Below are positions 34,104 to 43,254 of a DNA stretch of 64,000 bases, piece after piece. The notes beneath the pieces were generated by a model. The model saw only the letters and a list, made by a program, of their open reading frames with translations. It had not been told where the DNA came from and did no database searches. The DNA is from Nonomuraea jiangxiensis. GTDB lineage: Bacteria > Actinomycetota > Actinomycetes > Streptosporangiales > Streptosporangiaceae. The translations under genes were made by a program, and so were the position numbers. Each line of letters begins with the position of its first letter. The stretch's first letter is position 1. The stretch covers positions 62,001 through 126,000 of the forward strand of contig NZ_FNDJ01000017.1 of assembly GCF_900099965.1 (NCBI RefSeq). Reading direction: 5' to 3'.

Positions 34104-35735
34104 TCAGGCCGGCTCGTCGACCGGCAGCGACAGGATGGTGGTGGCGTGGTCGATCAAGTGCGTCGCCGTCTTCATCGCGACACCCGTCGCTGGCGACTCA
34201 CCGGTACCCAGGTTCCGGTCGTACTCGGGAAACGATCCGCCTGACAGTTGTAGCCGGATCCGCTGCCCGACGCCGATCCGGCGAGCGCAAAAATCAAGGG
34301 TCAGCTCGATCGTTCGCGCGACGGTCGGATCGGCCGCGAACGGCAGCCGCAGCATCGCGTCGGAGAAGTTGACGGAGATGCCGTCCGCGTCCACCACGCA
34401 CAGCCGCGCATGCAGGTCGGCGTGTGGGTTGTTGGATGTCAAACCGACGCTCAGCGTGGGACTGCCGTGTATCTCGATCGGCCGGTCGAACGCTGCGGTG
34501 GTGAAGGTGAGCACATCTCGCCGCTGCTCGCGTGCGGCATTGTCCTGCGGCCCGCCATTCGGACCGACACGGCGGCCACCGAGAGCGGGCGTCGGATCGT
34601 TTGGATCATAGGTGAACGTCGAGAACTCGGTATCGCCGCGGGTGTTCAGCGTTCCACCGGCTCCAAGCCGCAACGTGAGGCGCCCGGAAGCCCTCGGCAG
34701 GCCGTCCAGTTCGCGCCACTCGTCGACACCGGCGACGTGCAGCCGGACGGCGGGTCGTGCGAGAGTGGCGACGCCGTCGCGCAGATGGTCGTCGAACCAC
34801 GCCCGCGTCTCGTCCACCATCGTTGCGGCGGCTACCGCGACGACATCGGTGTGCACCCAGGGACCGAGCGTCAGGGCGACCTGGACACCTCGACCGCGCA
34901 GCGCCTGGAAAGCCTCGATGCTCTGCGGCAAGAACACGTCGTAGCTGCCGCCGATCAGCAACGTCGGCCCCGCGAATCGCTCCAACGCCGCACGCTGGTC
35001 ATAGGGCCGCCAGTACGGATCGTCCAGATCCGGTTGGCTCACCCAGTCTTGATACCAGGGCGCTGTCGCGCCGAGTAGCTCGGCGCCGGCCAGCAGCGGA
35101 ATCCGCTGCGCGGCGTCGGCCGGCAGCTCGTCGTCAACGCCGGGACACGGCCGGCGCACCAGATTGCTCCAGCTCTGACACTCCTGCACGGTGAACGCGC
35201 CGGTGCGATAGAACGCCGAACCGAAGTCGTACGGCCCGACCACGATCACCGCGGTCCTCACCTCGGGCGGCGGGTCCTGGAGCAGTGCATAGACGCAGTA
35301 GGCAAGGTAGGACATGCCGAACAGGCCCAGACGACCGTCGAACCAGTCCTGCCCACGAAGCCAGGCGACCGTGTCGTGACCGTCCGCCGCCTCCTGGACC
35401 ATCGGTCGCAGCTGACCGTCGGAGTCAGCGGTGCCCCGGCAGCTCTGGAGCAGCACGTGGTAACCGGCGCCGGCGAACAGCCGCCCCAGTAGTAGGTCAA
35501 ATGGGAAACCGCGCCCGTACGGCGAGCGCACGAGAATGGTGGGCGCCGGCCGGTCGGTGTGGGGCGCGTAGTGTTCCGCCACCAGTTCGACACCGTCACG
35601 CATACCGATTCGCACCGTGGTGACCAGACAGTCGGTGCTGCGGGCGCTGATGCCCAGCTGAGCCAGGACCTGGCGCGGATCGGCGAGGTCCAGCCGCCCG
35701 TCCAGCGTGAAGTCGAAGTGGGCCTGTTCCGGCAT
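34104..35735 (-). CDS. CocE/NonD family hydrolase (X-Pro dipeptidyl-peptidase-like)
   Basis: 543 residues from ATG 35735 with AGGAG upstream. Alpha/beta hydrolase with nucleophile GMSYLAY (Ser about 160), acid in GGSYDVF and His in GPWVHTD, followed by a jelly-roll C-terminal domain (PIEIHGSPTLSVGL...). Family members cleave esters or amides, including cocaine esterase and acyl-amino-acid hydrolases. There is no signal peptide. It is the second gene of an operon with the SDR (46-bp gap), under the TetR-type palindrome. Confidence 0.88.
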   Translation of the reverse strand: MPEQAHFDFTLDGRLDLADPRQVLAQLGISARSTDCLVTTVRIGMRDGVELVAEHYAPHTDRPAPTILVRSPYGRGFPFDLLLGRLFAGAGYHVLLQSCRGTADSDGQLRPMVQEAADGHDTVAWLRGQDWFDGRLGLFGMSYLAYCVYALLQDPPPEVRTAVIVVGPYDFGSAFYRTGAFTVQECQSWSNLVRRPCPGVDDELPADAAQRIPLLAGAELLGATAPWYQDWVSQPDLDDPYWRPYDQRAALERFAGPTLLIGGSYDVFLPQSIEAFQALRGRGVQVALTLGPWVHTDVVAVAAATMVDETRAWFDDHLRDGVATLARPAVRLHVAGVDEWRELDGLPRASGRLTLRLGAGGTLNTRGDTEFSTFTYDPNDPTPALGGRRVGPNGGPQDNAAREQRRDVLTFTTAAFDRPIEIHGSPTLSVGLTSNNPHADLHARLCVVDADGISVNFSDAMLRLPFAADPTVARTIELTLDFCARRIGVGQRIRLQLSGGSFPEYDRNLGTGESPATGVAMKTATHLIDHATTILSLPVDEPA

Positions 35736-35781
35736 AGGGTTCTCCTGTTCACACATGCTGTCGGGTGCCCGCCGGCGCGGT

Positions 35782-36624
35782 TCAGGCCGAGACGACATCG
35801 GTGACGTGACGCCATTTCTGGTCGGACTCGGCCAGGACCTGGGCCGCTTGCTGGGCGTAGCCGTAGGCGTCGGCGCCGAGCAGGAGCCGAAGCGGCGCGT
35901 CGTCTCGACCGGCGAGATCACGCACGACCCGAGCGATTTTTGCCGGCTCAGCGGCCTTTACCCCAGTGGCCTCGCTCACCGCAGCTGCGTCCCGAAGCAT
36001 GTCAGCGAACGCACCAACGGTGGACCGGTAGGGCTCACTGATCGGAGGGACAGTCATGGAGGAGCCAGCCCAGTCGGTGCGCATGCCACCCGGTTCCAGG
36101 ACCGTGACCTTGATCCCGAAAGGAGCGACCTCCTGCGCGAGAACGGTGGAGAATCCTCCCATCGCCCACTTCGCGCTCTGGTACGCAGCCAAGCCGGGCG
36201 ACCCGATCCGGCCGCCGATGGAGGATACCTGGAAGATGTGCCCCGAGCCCTGTGTCCGCAGGAACGGCAGCACCGCTTTGGTGACCTGCACGACGCCGTA
36301 GAAGTCGGTGTCCATCTGGGCCCGGAAGTCGGCGAGGTCGACATCCTCGATCGCGGCCAGGTCGGCGTACCCGGCGTTGTTGACCACGACGTCAAGGCGG
36401 CCGAACGCCGACACTGCCCGCTGCACAGCAGAGTGGACCTGGTCGTTGTCGGTGACATCGAGCGGCACGGGAAGCACGTGCTCGCCGTAGCGCTCGACCA
36501 GGTCGTCCAGCTGAGCGGGCTTACGTGCGGTAGCGACGACGCGGTCGCCGCCCTCCAGCGCCGCCTCGACCAGAGCCCGGCCCAGGCCGCGAGAACTTCC
36601 GGTGACGAACCACACCTTCGACAT
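35782..36624 (-). CDS. Short-chain dehydrogenase/reductase
   Basis: 280 residues from ATG 36624 (AAGGAG upstream). Motifs TGSSRGLG, NNAGYAD, VSSIGGRIG and YQSAKWA (catalytic Tyr-Lys). The ATARKP after strand 2 points to NADPH. The MRTDWAGSSM region is typical of 'oxidoreductase' SDRs with broad substrates. First gene of the SDR-CocE operon and divergent from the TetR gene at 36722, so probably repressed by it. Confidence 0.9.
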   Translation of the reverse strand: MSKVWFVTGSSRGLGRALVEAALEGGDRVVATARKPAQLDDLVERYGEHVLPVPLDVTDNDQVHSAVQRAVSAFGRLDVVVNNAGYADLAAIEDVDLADFRAQMDTDFYGVVQVTKAVLPFLRTQGSGHIFQVSSIGGRIGSPGLAAYQSAKWAMGGFSTVLAQEVAPFGIKVTVLEPGGMRTDWAGSSMTVPPISEPYRSTVGAFADMLRDAAAVSEATGVKAAEPAKIARVVRDLAGRDDAPLRLLLGADAYGYAQQAAQVLAESDQKWRHVTDVVSA

Positions 36625-36640
36625 GATCGAACTCCTTATG

Positions 36641-36712
36641 TACCGGCGGTCTATTACCCTCGCCAAGGTAATAGACCGCCGGTATCATGTCAACAATGTA
36701 CCGGCGGTCTAT
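36641..36712. promoter_or_regulatory. Exceptional operator: 18-bp perfect palindrome plus a third half-site
   Basis: TACCGGCGGTCTATTACC (36641-36658) and its exact reverse complement (36667-36684) flank an eight-base spacer. The same TACCGGCGGTCTAT recurs at 36699-36712, just before the TetR start. Each half contains ACCGGCGGT, itself a small palindrome. The array fills the 97-bp gap between divergent SDR and TetR genes, so one protein could control both. Confidence 0.85.
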
Positions 36713-36721
36713 CATGGCGAC

Positions 36722-37438
36722 ATGACGACATTCCGTCGGGCGCGCAGCGAGGAACAGCGGGAGATCCGTCGGCAGGCGATCCTCGACACCGCCGCCGCCA
36801 TGCTCGACGAGATGCCCGTGAGCAAGGTCAGCCTCAACGAGCTGAGCCGCCGGGTGGGGCTGGCCAAGTCACCCCTGCTGCGCTACTTCGAGTCCCGCGA
36901 GGCGATCCTGCTCGAACTGTTGGACCGCACCTGGAAACTGTGGCTCGACCAGCTTTCCGAAGAACTCGCCGTCGGCATCGACATCGACGACACCGCCCAG
37001 CAGCGCTGCGCGCAGCTCGTCGACACCCTCACCCGCTCGCTCGACCACCAGCGCACGCTGTGCGACCTGCTCTCGGCCCAGGCCGGGGTTCTGGAGCACA
37101 ATGTCTCGCCGGAAGTCGCCATTCGGTACAAGCACGCGGCCATCGACAACGTGATCACTCTCGCCGGGCTGATTCGTGGCCCGCTGCCCGAACTCGGCGA
37201 CGGCGCCGGCCAACTGGCCGCACAAGCCATCCTGGTGATCGGCGCCATCTGGACGCACTCGGTGCCGTCGCCGAGCATGCTCGCCGCCTATGAGCTCGTC
37301 CCATCACTGGCTGAGCAGCGGCTCGACTTCACCAGCACACTGCGGAGCATGCTGACCACCCTGGTCATCGGGAACCTCGGCTATCCGCGGTCGGACGCCC
37401 CTCCGTCGTCGACGTCCCGCCAACGCCCCGCCGGGTAG
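36722..37438 (+). CDS. TetR family transcriptional regulator
   Basis: 238 residues from ATG. N-terminal HTH: RRQAILDTAAAMLDEMPVSKVSLNELSRRVGLAKSPLLRYFESREAILLEL. The C-terminal helical domain (TetR_C-like) includes a Cys and hydrophobic pocket-forming helices; ligand unknown. It lies opposite the SDR-CocE operon with the large palindrome between. Autoregulation plus repression of the operon is the expected arrangement. Confidence 0.9.
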   Translation: MTTFRRARSEEQREIRRQAILDTAAAMLDEMPVSKVSLNELSRRVGLAKSPLLRYFESREAILLELLDRTWKLWLDQLSEELAVGIDIDDTAQQRCAQLVDTLTRSLDHQRTLCDLLSAQAGVLEHNVSPEVAIRYKHAAIDNVITLAGLIRGPLPELGDGAGQLAAQAILVIGAIWTHSVPSPSMLAAYELVPSLAEQRLDFTSTLRSMLTTLVIGNLGYPRSDAPPSSTSRQRPAG

Positions 37439-37639
37439 ACGGTCCACACCGGACCCGAGTAATGCTTCTGCCCCTTGTGCCAGCGGAAATACCGCCATGG
37501 CAACGCCAAACTCAAATATCTAGCTGAACCGAATCCCGTGAACGATTCTCTTCCGACAATTTTGCGGAGTTTTCGGAAGCTGACCATCGTCGACACTGGT
37601 TCGGCTGCACCCACCTCGGGCAGTCTTCGGCGCCGACTC

Positions 37640-38128
37640 CTACACCCTGGAGGCGGCCGGCCGCCTGGCCGCCGAGTGCCGAGCCGAGGGAAGCATCCCT
37701 CACCCAGGGCCCCGGCTGGTATCACGTCTCAGCCCTGCGCTGCGTGCCCGGCCTGGTGGAGGCCGCCGTACGCAGCGGCGGACCCGGCCGCGCCCAGCAC
37801 GCCTTCGCCCGGTACGAACGATGGGCGCGGCAGCCCTTCACCCGAGCCCTCGCGGAACGGTGCCGCGCGCTTCTCGGCTCCGACGCCGACGCCGAGGAGC
37901 ACTACCTGGCGGCGCTCAAAGCCGGCGGTCCGCCGTTCGAGCACGCCCGCACTTCTCTCCTGTACGGCGAGTGGCTTCGCCGTTCCCGCCGCAAGAGCGT
38001 CGCCGCCGGGCACCTGCGAATCAGCTGTTCCTCGCACCGTCGGCTACCACCTCTACAAGGCCTGTCGCAAGCTCGGCGTCGCCTCGCGCGGCGAACTCAC
38101 CACACTCGACCTGACCGACTCCGCCTGA
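37640..38128 (+). pseudogene. LuxR-type regulator C-terminal remnant with deletion and frameshift
   Basis: One frame gives the TPR-like tail of a large LuxR/AAA regulator (GPGWYHVSALRCVPGLVEAA, ERCRALL, ARTSLLYGEWLRRSRRK). It is then lost, and the DNA-binding end reappears in another frame (RTVGYHLYKACRKLGVASRG then ELTTLDLTDSA, stop 38126-38128). The first HTH helices are missing, so a deletion and a frameshift have destroyed it. Its ATPase part may be the fragment at 32601-32735, now 5 kb away. Confidence 0.75.
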
Positions 38129-38174
38129 CACCGCCGCTTGCCGGTGGCGTCGCGCGAGGGATAGCGTCCCGCCC

Positions 38175-38600
38175 GTGAGTCTCGACACTCTGCGGCGGGA
38201 GATCGGCGGGCTCGGCACCGCCGAGTGGACGAGGTGGCCGCACGCGTACGGCTCCGCCCGCGACACCCCAGGTCACCTCGCCGCGCTGCTCGGTGACGAC
38301 TGTGACGCCCAGCGCAACGCGGCGGCGCACTTCGCGGGTGCGATCGTGCACCAGTCGTCCGTGTGGCCCGCCAGCCCGGACGCCTTCGGCTGGCTCATCC
38401 GGGTGCTGCGGGAGAGGCCGCCGCCCGGCGACGTCCTAACCAGGTGCCTCGGCGCGCTGGCCGAGGCGGCCGACTACCTGGGCGAGGTGCCGGCGGGCAC
38501 GCCGGTCCCGGAGCTGTCCTGCGAGGCTCGCGCGTGGCTGACGCGGTTCGCCGAGACGCCGGACGACGGTCACGACCTCGTCTGGGAGGAGTTCCTGTAG
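38175..38600 (+). CDS. HEAT-repeat-like protein ending at an in-frame amber codon
   Basis: 141 residues from GTG, Ala/Leu-rich helical pairs (TPGHLAALLGDDCDAQRNAAAHFAGAIV...) as in actinobacterial HEAT-like proteins. The frame stops at TAG 38598-38600. Directly after it, the same frame remains open for 49 further codons of like character (QQIHGWVLARLAGLRPAV) to TGA 38748-38750. The full gene was probably 191 codons. Either the gene is a pseudogene, the amber is read through, or the base is a sequencing error. Confidence 0.6.
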   Translation: MSLDTLRREIGGLGTAEWTRWPHAYGSARDTPGHLAALLGDDCDAQRNAAAHFAGAIVHQSSVWPASPDAFGWLIRVLRERPPPGDVLTRCLGALAEAADYLGEVPAGTPVPELSCEARAWLTRFAETPDDGHDLVWEEFL

Positions 38601-38774
38601 GACGACGCCAGCCAGCAGATCCATGGCTGGGTGCTGGCCCGCCTGGCCGGGCTCAGGCCCGCCGTGTCCGAGCTGGCCGTCGCCTTGTCCGACCGAGCGC
38701 CGGCGGCGTGCGACGCGCTCCGCGACGCCTGGTCGGAGCCTGCCGCCTGAGAGGCGTTGACGCGAGTCAACGCA

Positions 38775-41024
38775 TCAACGCACATATACGTTCGGCCTGG
38801 GCGGCGTGGCCATGCCGTCCCCTATGGAGAAGCTCGGGTGCGGGGGCTGGTTGTAGGCGGTGTTCTGCCAGGCCAGGGCCACGCGGTACTGGGGGTCGTG
38901 GAGGAGGGTGTGGATCTTGACCGTGGTGGCGATCGGGGTGGCGTAGATCCGCAGGGCGCGGTTGTCCGTGGTGGGCCAGATGACCTCCTCGCGCCAGTCT
39001 CCCAGCAGGTCGCCGGACAGTGACGGGGTGGCCTTGGTGCCGTTGTTGCTGTGCACGTTGGAGGCGGTCAGGAGTCTGGTCTCGGCGCTGGTGCCGTACT
39101 TGTCGATGCGGGTCTGGTCCAGCAGCTCGCGCACCGGGTCGGCGTCCCACCAGGACAGGAAGTTGGCCGAGGAGGGCTGGCGGCCGACGACCGTGCCGGC
39201 CGTGTTGCGCAGGCCGTTCTGGCCGGCGCCTGAGGCCCAGGACTCGGCGCCCGGGCTGCCCGCCCAGATGTCGCCCGCGACGCCGCGGCCGGGGCCCTCG
39301 CCGTCGGAGCCCGAGCCGCTGCCGGTCTGCCAAATGACGGCGCCGGTCCTGGCGTCGGCCATGTAGAGGCCGGGGCGGCTGGCCGACTCGGAGATCTTGA
39401 CATATTCCTGGCCCTGGCGGGCGGGGATCAGGTCGCCGAGGTGGGCGGCGTCGCCGTGGCCGTAGCCGATGTTCCACAGGCGGGCGCCGTTGTCGTCGAT
39501 GGCGGCGGCGCCGTAGAGGATCTCGTCGCGGCCGTCGGCGTCGACGTCGCCGATGGTCAGGGCGTGGTTGCCCTGGCCGGCGTACGCGCTGTTGCCGGAG
39601 GCGTTGGTGTCGAACGTCCACCGCTTGGTGAGCCGGCCGTCGCGGAAGTCCCAGGCGGCGATGACGCTGCGGGTGTAGTAGCCGCGGGCCATGATGAGGC
39701 TGGGCCGGGTGCCGTCCAGGTACGCGGTGCCGGCCAGGAAGCGGTCCACCCGGTTGCCGTAGCTGTCGCCCCAGGACGATACGGTGCCGCGCGGCGGGTC
39801 GTAGGGGACCGTGGACATCGCGGCGCCGGTCTGGCCGTTGAACACCGTGAGATATTCGGGGCCGCTGAGGGTGTAGCCGTCGGCGTTGCGGTGGTCGGCG
39901 TTCGCGTTGCCGATGACGGTGCCGCGGCCGTCCACGGTGGCGTCCGCCGTCTTCATGGCGACCTCGGCCCTGCCGTCCCCGTCGTAGTCGTAGACCTGGA
40001 ACTGGGTGTAGTGCGCGCCCGCGCGGATGTTACGGCCCAGGTTGACGCGCCACAGGCGGGTGCCGTCCAGCCTGATGCCGTCGAGGTAGACCTCGCTCGT
40101 GACGCCCGCCTGGGAGTTGTCCTTGGCGTTGGCGGGCTCCCACTTGAGGACCAGGTCGAGGCGGCCGTCGCCGTCGAGGTCGCCGACGCTGGCGTCGTTG
40201 GCGGCGTGGCCGCTGCTGGGCGGGGTGATGGGCACGTCCAGGTAGCCGTTGGCGAAGCGGAGCGAGGACTCCGAAGCCGCGCCCTCGGTGCCGCCGGTCA
40301 CCGGGCGGACGGTGTAGGTGGCGTCGGCGGCGGCGCCCGCGTCCAGGTAGTTGGTGGAGTTGGTGACGGAGGCGACCCGGGTGCCGGCGCGGTAGACGTT
40401 GAAGGACGTGTCACGGGGCTCCGTGCCCAACAGCCGCCAGGAGACCAGGTTGCCGCTGCCGGAGCGGACGCTGATGAGGCCGCGGTCGAGGTCCTCCGCC
40501 TGCTTGGCCCCGGCGGGAGGCGGTCCCGTCGGTGTCACGGTGGGGGTGACCGTGGGCGTCACGGTGGGGGTGACCGTAGGGGTGACCGTGGGGGTGGCGG
40601 TCGGGGTGCCGGGGGTGCCGGTGCAGGGGACGCCGTTCAGGGCGAAGGAGGCGGGGGCGGGGTTGGCGGAGTTGTTCCAGGTGGCGTTGAAGCCGAAGGC
40701 CGCGCTGCCTCCGGACGGGATGGAGGCGTTGTAGCCCGCGTCCGTGACCGTCACGCCGGCCCCGCTCTGCGTGGCGGTGGCGTTCCAGGCCTGGGTGATC
40801 TGCTGGCCGGCGGTGAAGGACCAGGTCAGGCGCCAGCCGTTGACCGGCTCGCCGAGGTTGCGGATGGTCACCGCGCCGGTGAACCCGCCGCCCCACTGCG
40901 TGCCCACCGAGTAGTCGACCGCGCACGCCACGGCCGCCGAGGCCGACGGCTGGGCCGTGACGACGCCGGTGACGGCCAGGGAGACCAGGGCGGCCACGGC
41001 CACCGGTGTGTTTGAACGTTTCAT
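38775..41024 (-). CDS. Secreted rhamnogalacturonan lyase (PL11) with N-terminal CBM2
   Basis: 749 residues from ATG 41024. Sec signal (VAVAALVSLAVTGVVTAQPSASA). Residues about 30-135 are a carbohydrate-binding module family 2, bounded by two Cys (AVACAVDYSVGTQWGGGF ... LNGVPC), which binds cellulose-like chains. A Thr-Pro-Val linker (repeats of TPTV) leads to the PL11 beta-propeller: LDRGLISVRSGSGNLVSWR, GDLDGDGRLDLVLKWEP, YDYDGDGRAEVAMKT, GDVDADGRDEILYG (Ca2+-binding DxDxDG loops). PL11 enzymes cut rhamnogalacturonan I by beta-elimination. Export outside the cell is expected. A LacI-type operator candidate lies upstream. Confidence 0.93.
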   Translation of the reverse strand: MKRSNTPVAVAALVSLAVTGVVTAQPSASAAVACAVDYSVGTQWGGGFTGAVTIRNLGEPVNGWRLTWSFTAGQQITQAWNATATQSGAGVTVTDAGYNASIPSGGSAAFGFNATWNNSANPAPASFALNGVPCTGTPGTPTATPTVTPTVTPTVTPTVTPTVTPTGPPPAGAKQAEDLDRGLISVRSGSGNLVSWRLLGTEPRDTSFNVYRAGTRVASVTNSTNYLDAGAAADATYTVRPVTGGTEGAASESSLRFANGYLDVPITPPSSGHAANDASVGDLDGDGRLDLVLKWEPANAKDNSQAGVTSEVYLDGIRLDGTRLWRVNLGRNIRAGAHYTQFQVYDYDGDGRAEVAMKTADATVDGRGTVIGNANADHRNADGYTLSGPEYLTVFNGQTGAAMSTVPYDPPRGTVSSWGDSYGNRVDRFLAGTAYLDGTRPSLIMARGYYTRSVIAAWDFRDGRLTKRWTFDTNASGNSAYAGQGNHALTIGDVDADGRDEILYGAAAIDDNGARLWNIGYGHGDAAHLGDLIPARQGQEYVKISESASRPGLYMADARTGAVIWQTGSGSGSDGEGPGRGVAGDIWAGSPGAESWASGAGQNGLRNTAGTVVGRQPSSANFLSWWDADPVRELLDQTRIDKYGTSAETRLLTASNVHSNNGTKATPSLSGDLLGDWREEVIWPTTDNRALRIYATPIATTVKIHTLLHDPQYRVALAWQNTAYNQPPHPSFSIGDGMATPPRPNVYVR

Positions 41025-41132
41025 CACCAATCCCCATCCGGGCCCGAGGTTGCCGCGAGGACCTGCCGCCCAGACCGTAGGAATGCCGTGCAAGAGCTGT
41101 CAATCCGGCGGCTGAACTCCTCGCAAGATTCC

Positions 41133-41146
41133 TTAAAACGTTTCAG
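41133..41146 (-). promoter_or_regulatory. LacI-type operator candidate upstream of the PL11 lyase
   Basis: On the minus strand CTGAAACGTTTTAAG contains AAACGTTT with the central CG of LacI/GalR operators (pattern TGAAACGTTTCA). It is about 110 bp upstream of the lyase start in an AT-rich patch. Binding by a sugar-responsive LacI protein is inferred. Confidence 0.5.
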
Positions 41147-41248
41147 CTCAACGTGGCAATTCACGCCCGAGGCCGCGTGAAAATTTCAGCGCGGTCACCG
41201 TTCCCTGGGCGGCTTGACAATTTATTTTTTCGGTGCCATCGTTCCCCC

Positions 41249-41836
41249 ATGCACGAAGTGACCGTGATCGAGGACCCCGCGGCGGCCGAGGCCTCACTCG
41301 ACCCCATGCGGTCGAAACTGCTGGCCGCGCTGGTCGAGCCGGGCTCCGCCACCTCCCTGGCGCAGAAGGTGGGCCTGGCCCGGCAGAAGGTCAACTACCA
41401 CCTGCGCACGCTGGAGCGCCACGGCCTGGTCCAGCTCGTCGAGGAGCGCAAGAAGGGCAACGTGACCGAGCGCGTGATGCAGGCCACCGCCGCGTCCTTC
41501 GTGATCTCACCGGCCGCGCTGTCCTCGGTGCAGCCCGACCCCGCCCGCTTCGCCGACCGGCTGTCGGCACGCTGGCTGCTGGCCGTGGCCGCGCAGCTCG
41601 TCCGCGACGTCGGCGCACTGATCAGCGGGGCGGCCGCGGCGCAGAAGCGGGTGGCCACGTTCGCCATCGACGGTGAGGTGCGCTTCGCCTCGGCAGCCGA
41701 CCGGGCGGCGTTCGCGGAGGAGCTGGCTCACTGCGTGACGTCGCTGGTCAGTAAATATCATGACGAATCTGCCGAAGGCGGGCGCGATCATCGGCTCGTC
41801 GTGGCCGTACACCCCGCCGTGAAAGAGGAGCGCTGA
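41249..41836 (+). CDS. ArsR family transcriptional regulator
   Basis: 195 residues from ATG 41249. The winged HTH is SKLLAALVEPGSATSLAQKVGLARQKVNYHLRTLERHGLVQLVEERKKGNV, as in ArsR-type proteins paired with START/AHSA1 enzymes. The C-terminal part is a possible ligand domain. It ends one base before the SRPBCC gene, forming the frequent ArsR-SRPBCC operon. A TTGACA hexamer lies 34 bp upstream of the ATG (41215-41220). Confidence 0.87.
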   Translation: MHEVTVIEDPAAAEASLDPMRSKLLAALVEPGSATSLAQKVGLARQKVNYHLRTLERHGLVQLVEERKKGNVTERVMQATAASFVISPAALSSVQPDPARFADRLSARWLLAVAAQLVRDVGALISGAAAAQKRVATFAIDGEVRFASAADRAAFAEELAHCVTSLVSKYHDESAEGGRDHRLVVAVHPAVKEER

Positions 41837-41837
41837 C

Positions 41838-42557
41838 GTGGGGCACGAGTTCGAGCTTCCGCAGGAGGCCGTGGTGGGGGCCACCCCCGAGGAGGTGTGG
41901 GCGGCCATCACGACGGGACCGGGCATCGACTCGTGGTTCATGGGGCGCACCGAGGTGGCGGGCGGCGTCATCCGCACGCTGTTCGGCGACGCGGCGATGC
42001 CCGACTCCACGGTGACCGCCGCCGACCCGCCGCGACGTTTCGCCCACGCCAGCGACAAGACCGACGACGGCCGCTTCGTCGCCTACGAGTTCCTCATCGA
42101 GGGCCGCGACCGGGGCAGCACCCAGATCCGCCTCGTGACCAGCGGTTTCCTGCCCGGCGACGACTGGCAGGACGAGTTCGAGGCCATGTCCGAGGGCCTG
42201 ACGATGTACTTCGCGACGCTGGTCGAATACCTCGACCACTTCGCGGGCCGGGCCGCCACGCCGCTCACGGAGTTCGGGCCGCCGGTGCGCGACTGGCCCC
42301 GCGCCTGGGAGATCCTGTACGCCGAGTTCGGCGGCGACCCGAGACCGGGTGACCGGGTGCGGATCGGCCCCGGCCGCTCGATCGAGGGCGTCGTCTACTT
42401 CCGCAACTCCCAGACCCTCGGCATCCGCACCCCGGACGCCCTCTACCGGTTCATCCAGGGCTTCCACGGCCCCATGATCGCCGCGCACCTGCTGTTCGAG
42501 GACGGTGCCGGGCCGCGGCCGAGCTGGCGGGCCCGCCTGGCGGACCTCTACGACTGA
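41838..42557 (+). CDS. SRPBCC (AHSA1-like) domain protein
   Basis: 239 residues from GTG directly after the ArsR stop. The START-like fold begins EAVVGATPEEVWAAITTGPGIDSWF and includes TEVAGGVI and AYEFLIEGRDRGSTQIRLVTSGF. These domains bind small hydrophobic ligands. The extra C-terminal about 90 residues after the first domain are unusual in length and may be a second half. Co-transcribed with the ArsR regulator. Confidence 0.87.
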   Translation: MGHEFELPQEAVVGATPEEVWAAITTGPGIDSWFMGRTEVAGGVIRTLFGDAAMPDSTVTAADPPRRFAHASDKTDDGRFVAYEFLIEGRDRGSTQIRLVTSGFLPGDDWQDEFEAMSEGLTMYFATLVEYLDHFAGRAATPLTEFGPPVRDWPRAWEILYAEFGGDPRPGDRVRIGPGRSIEGVVYFRNSQTLGIRTPDALYRFIQGFHGPMIAAHLLFEDGAGPRPSWRARLADLYD

Positions 42558-42617
42558 CCTTCCGGCCCGACCGTGGTCGACGCGTGAGGCCGTCCCCCGG
42601 CCGGGCAGGATGACAGT

Positions 42618-43100
42618 GTGGAGATCGTCGTCCTGTCCGACACGCACGCGCCGCGGCGCTGGCGATCGTGCCCGCCCCGAGTGGCCGAGCACCTGCGCGG
42701 CGCGGACGTCATCCTCCACGCGGGGGACGTCTGCGTCGCCTCGGTCCTCGACGAGCTGGCCGCGTACGCGCCCGTGCACGCCGTCAAGGGCAACAACGAC
42801 GGCCCGGACGTGGCGGCGCCCGAGACGCTGGAGCTGACCCTGGACGGGCTGCGGATCGGCATGATCCACGACAGCGGCCCGGCCAAGGGGCGGCTGCCCC
42901 GGCTGCGCCGCCGGTTCCCGCACGCGGACCTGGTGGTCTTCGGGCACTCGCACATCCCGCTCGACGAGTCCGACGGCGGGCTGCGCATCTTCAACCCCGG
43001 CTCCCCCACGGACCGCCGCCGCCAGCCGCACGGCACGCTGGGCCTGCTCACCATTGAGGGCGGCGTCCTGACCCGGGCCGAGATCATACCCGTCACCTGA
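42618..43100 (+). CDS. Metallophosphoesterase (YfcE/MJ0936-like)
   Basis: 160 residues from GTG. Complete dinuclear-metal motifs: DTHAPR (D-x-H), HAGDVC (GD), GNNDGP (GNxD), IHDSG and FGHSHIP (GHxH). The YfcE/Vps29-like family hydrolyses phosphodiesters or small phosphate esters. Monocistronic, after the ArsR-SRPBCC operon. Confidence 0.9.
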   Translation: MEIVVLSDTHAPRRWRSCPPRVAEHLRGADVILHAGDVCVASVLDELAAYAPVHAVKGNNDGPDVAAPETLELTLDGLRIGMIHDSGPAKGRLPRLRRRFPHADLVVFGHSHIPLDESDGGLRIFNPGSPTDRRRQPHGTLGLLTIEGGVLTRAEIIPVT

Positions 43101-43254
43101 CGCGGCCCCCCATACGCCGGAGGGCGGCCGGACTTGTCATGCGCCGAGCCCTGAGGGGGACGGCGAGCGGCGTGAACTACCACCGCCGGCGTACCCGGCA
43201 CGACGACGGACGACCGATGCCCGGGCCCCGCCCGCGGCCGGATTCTGGAACCCC

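Noticed and set aside
38601..38750. Separate small gene after the amber codon
   Set aside because: There is no ribosome binding site or good start after the TAG. It is the same frame as the HEAT-like gene and best explained as its lost C-terminus.
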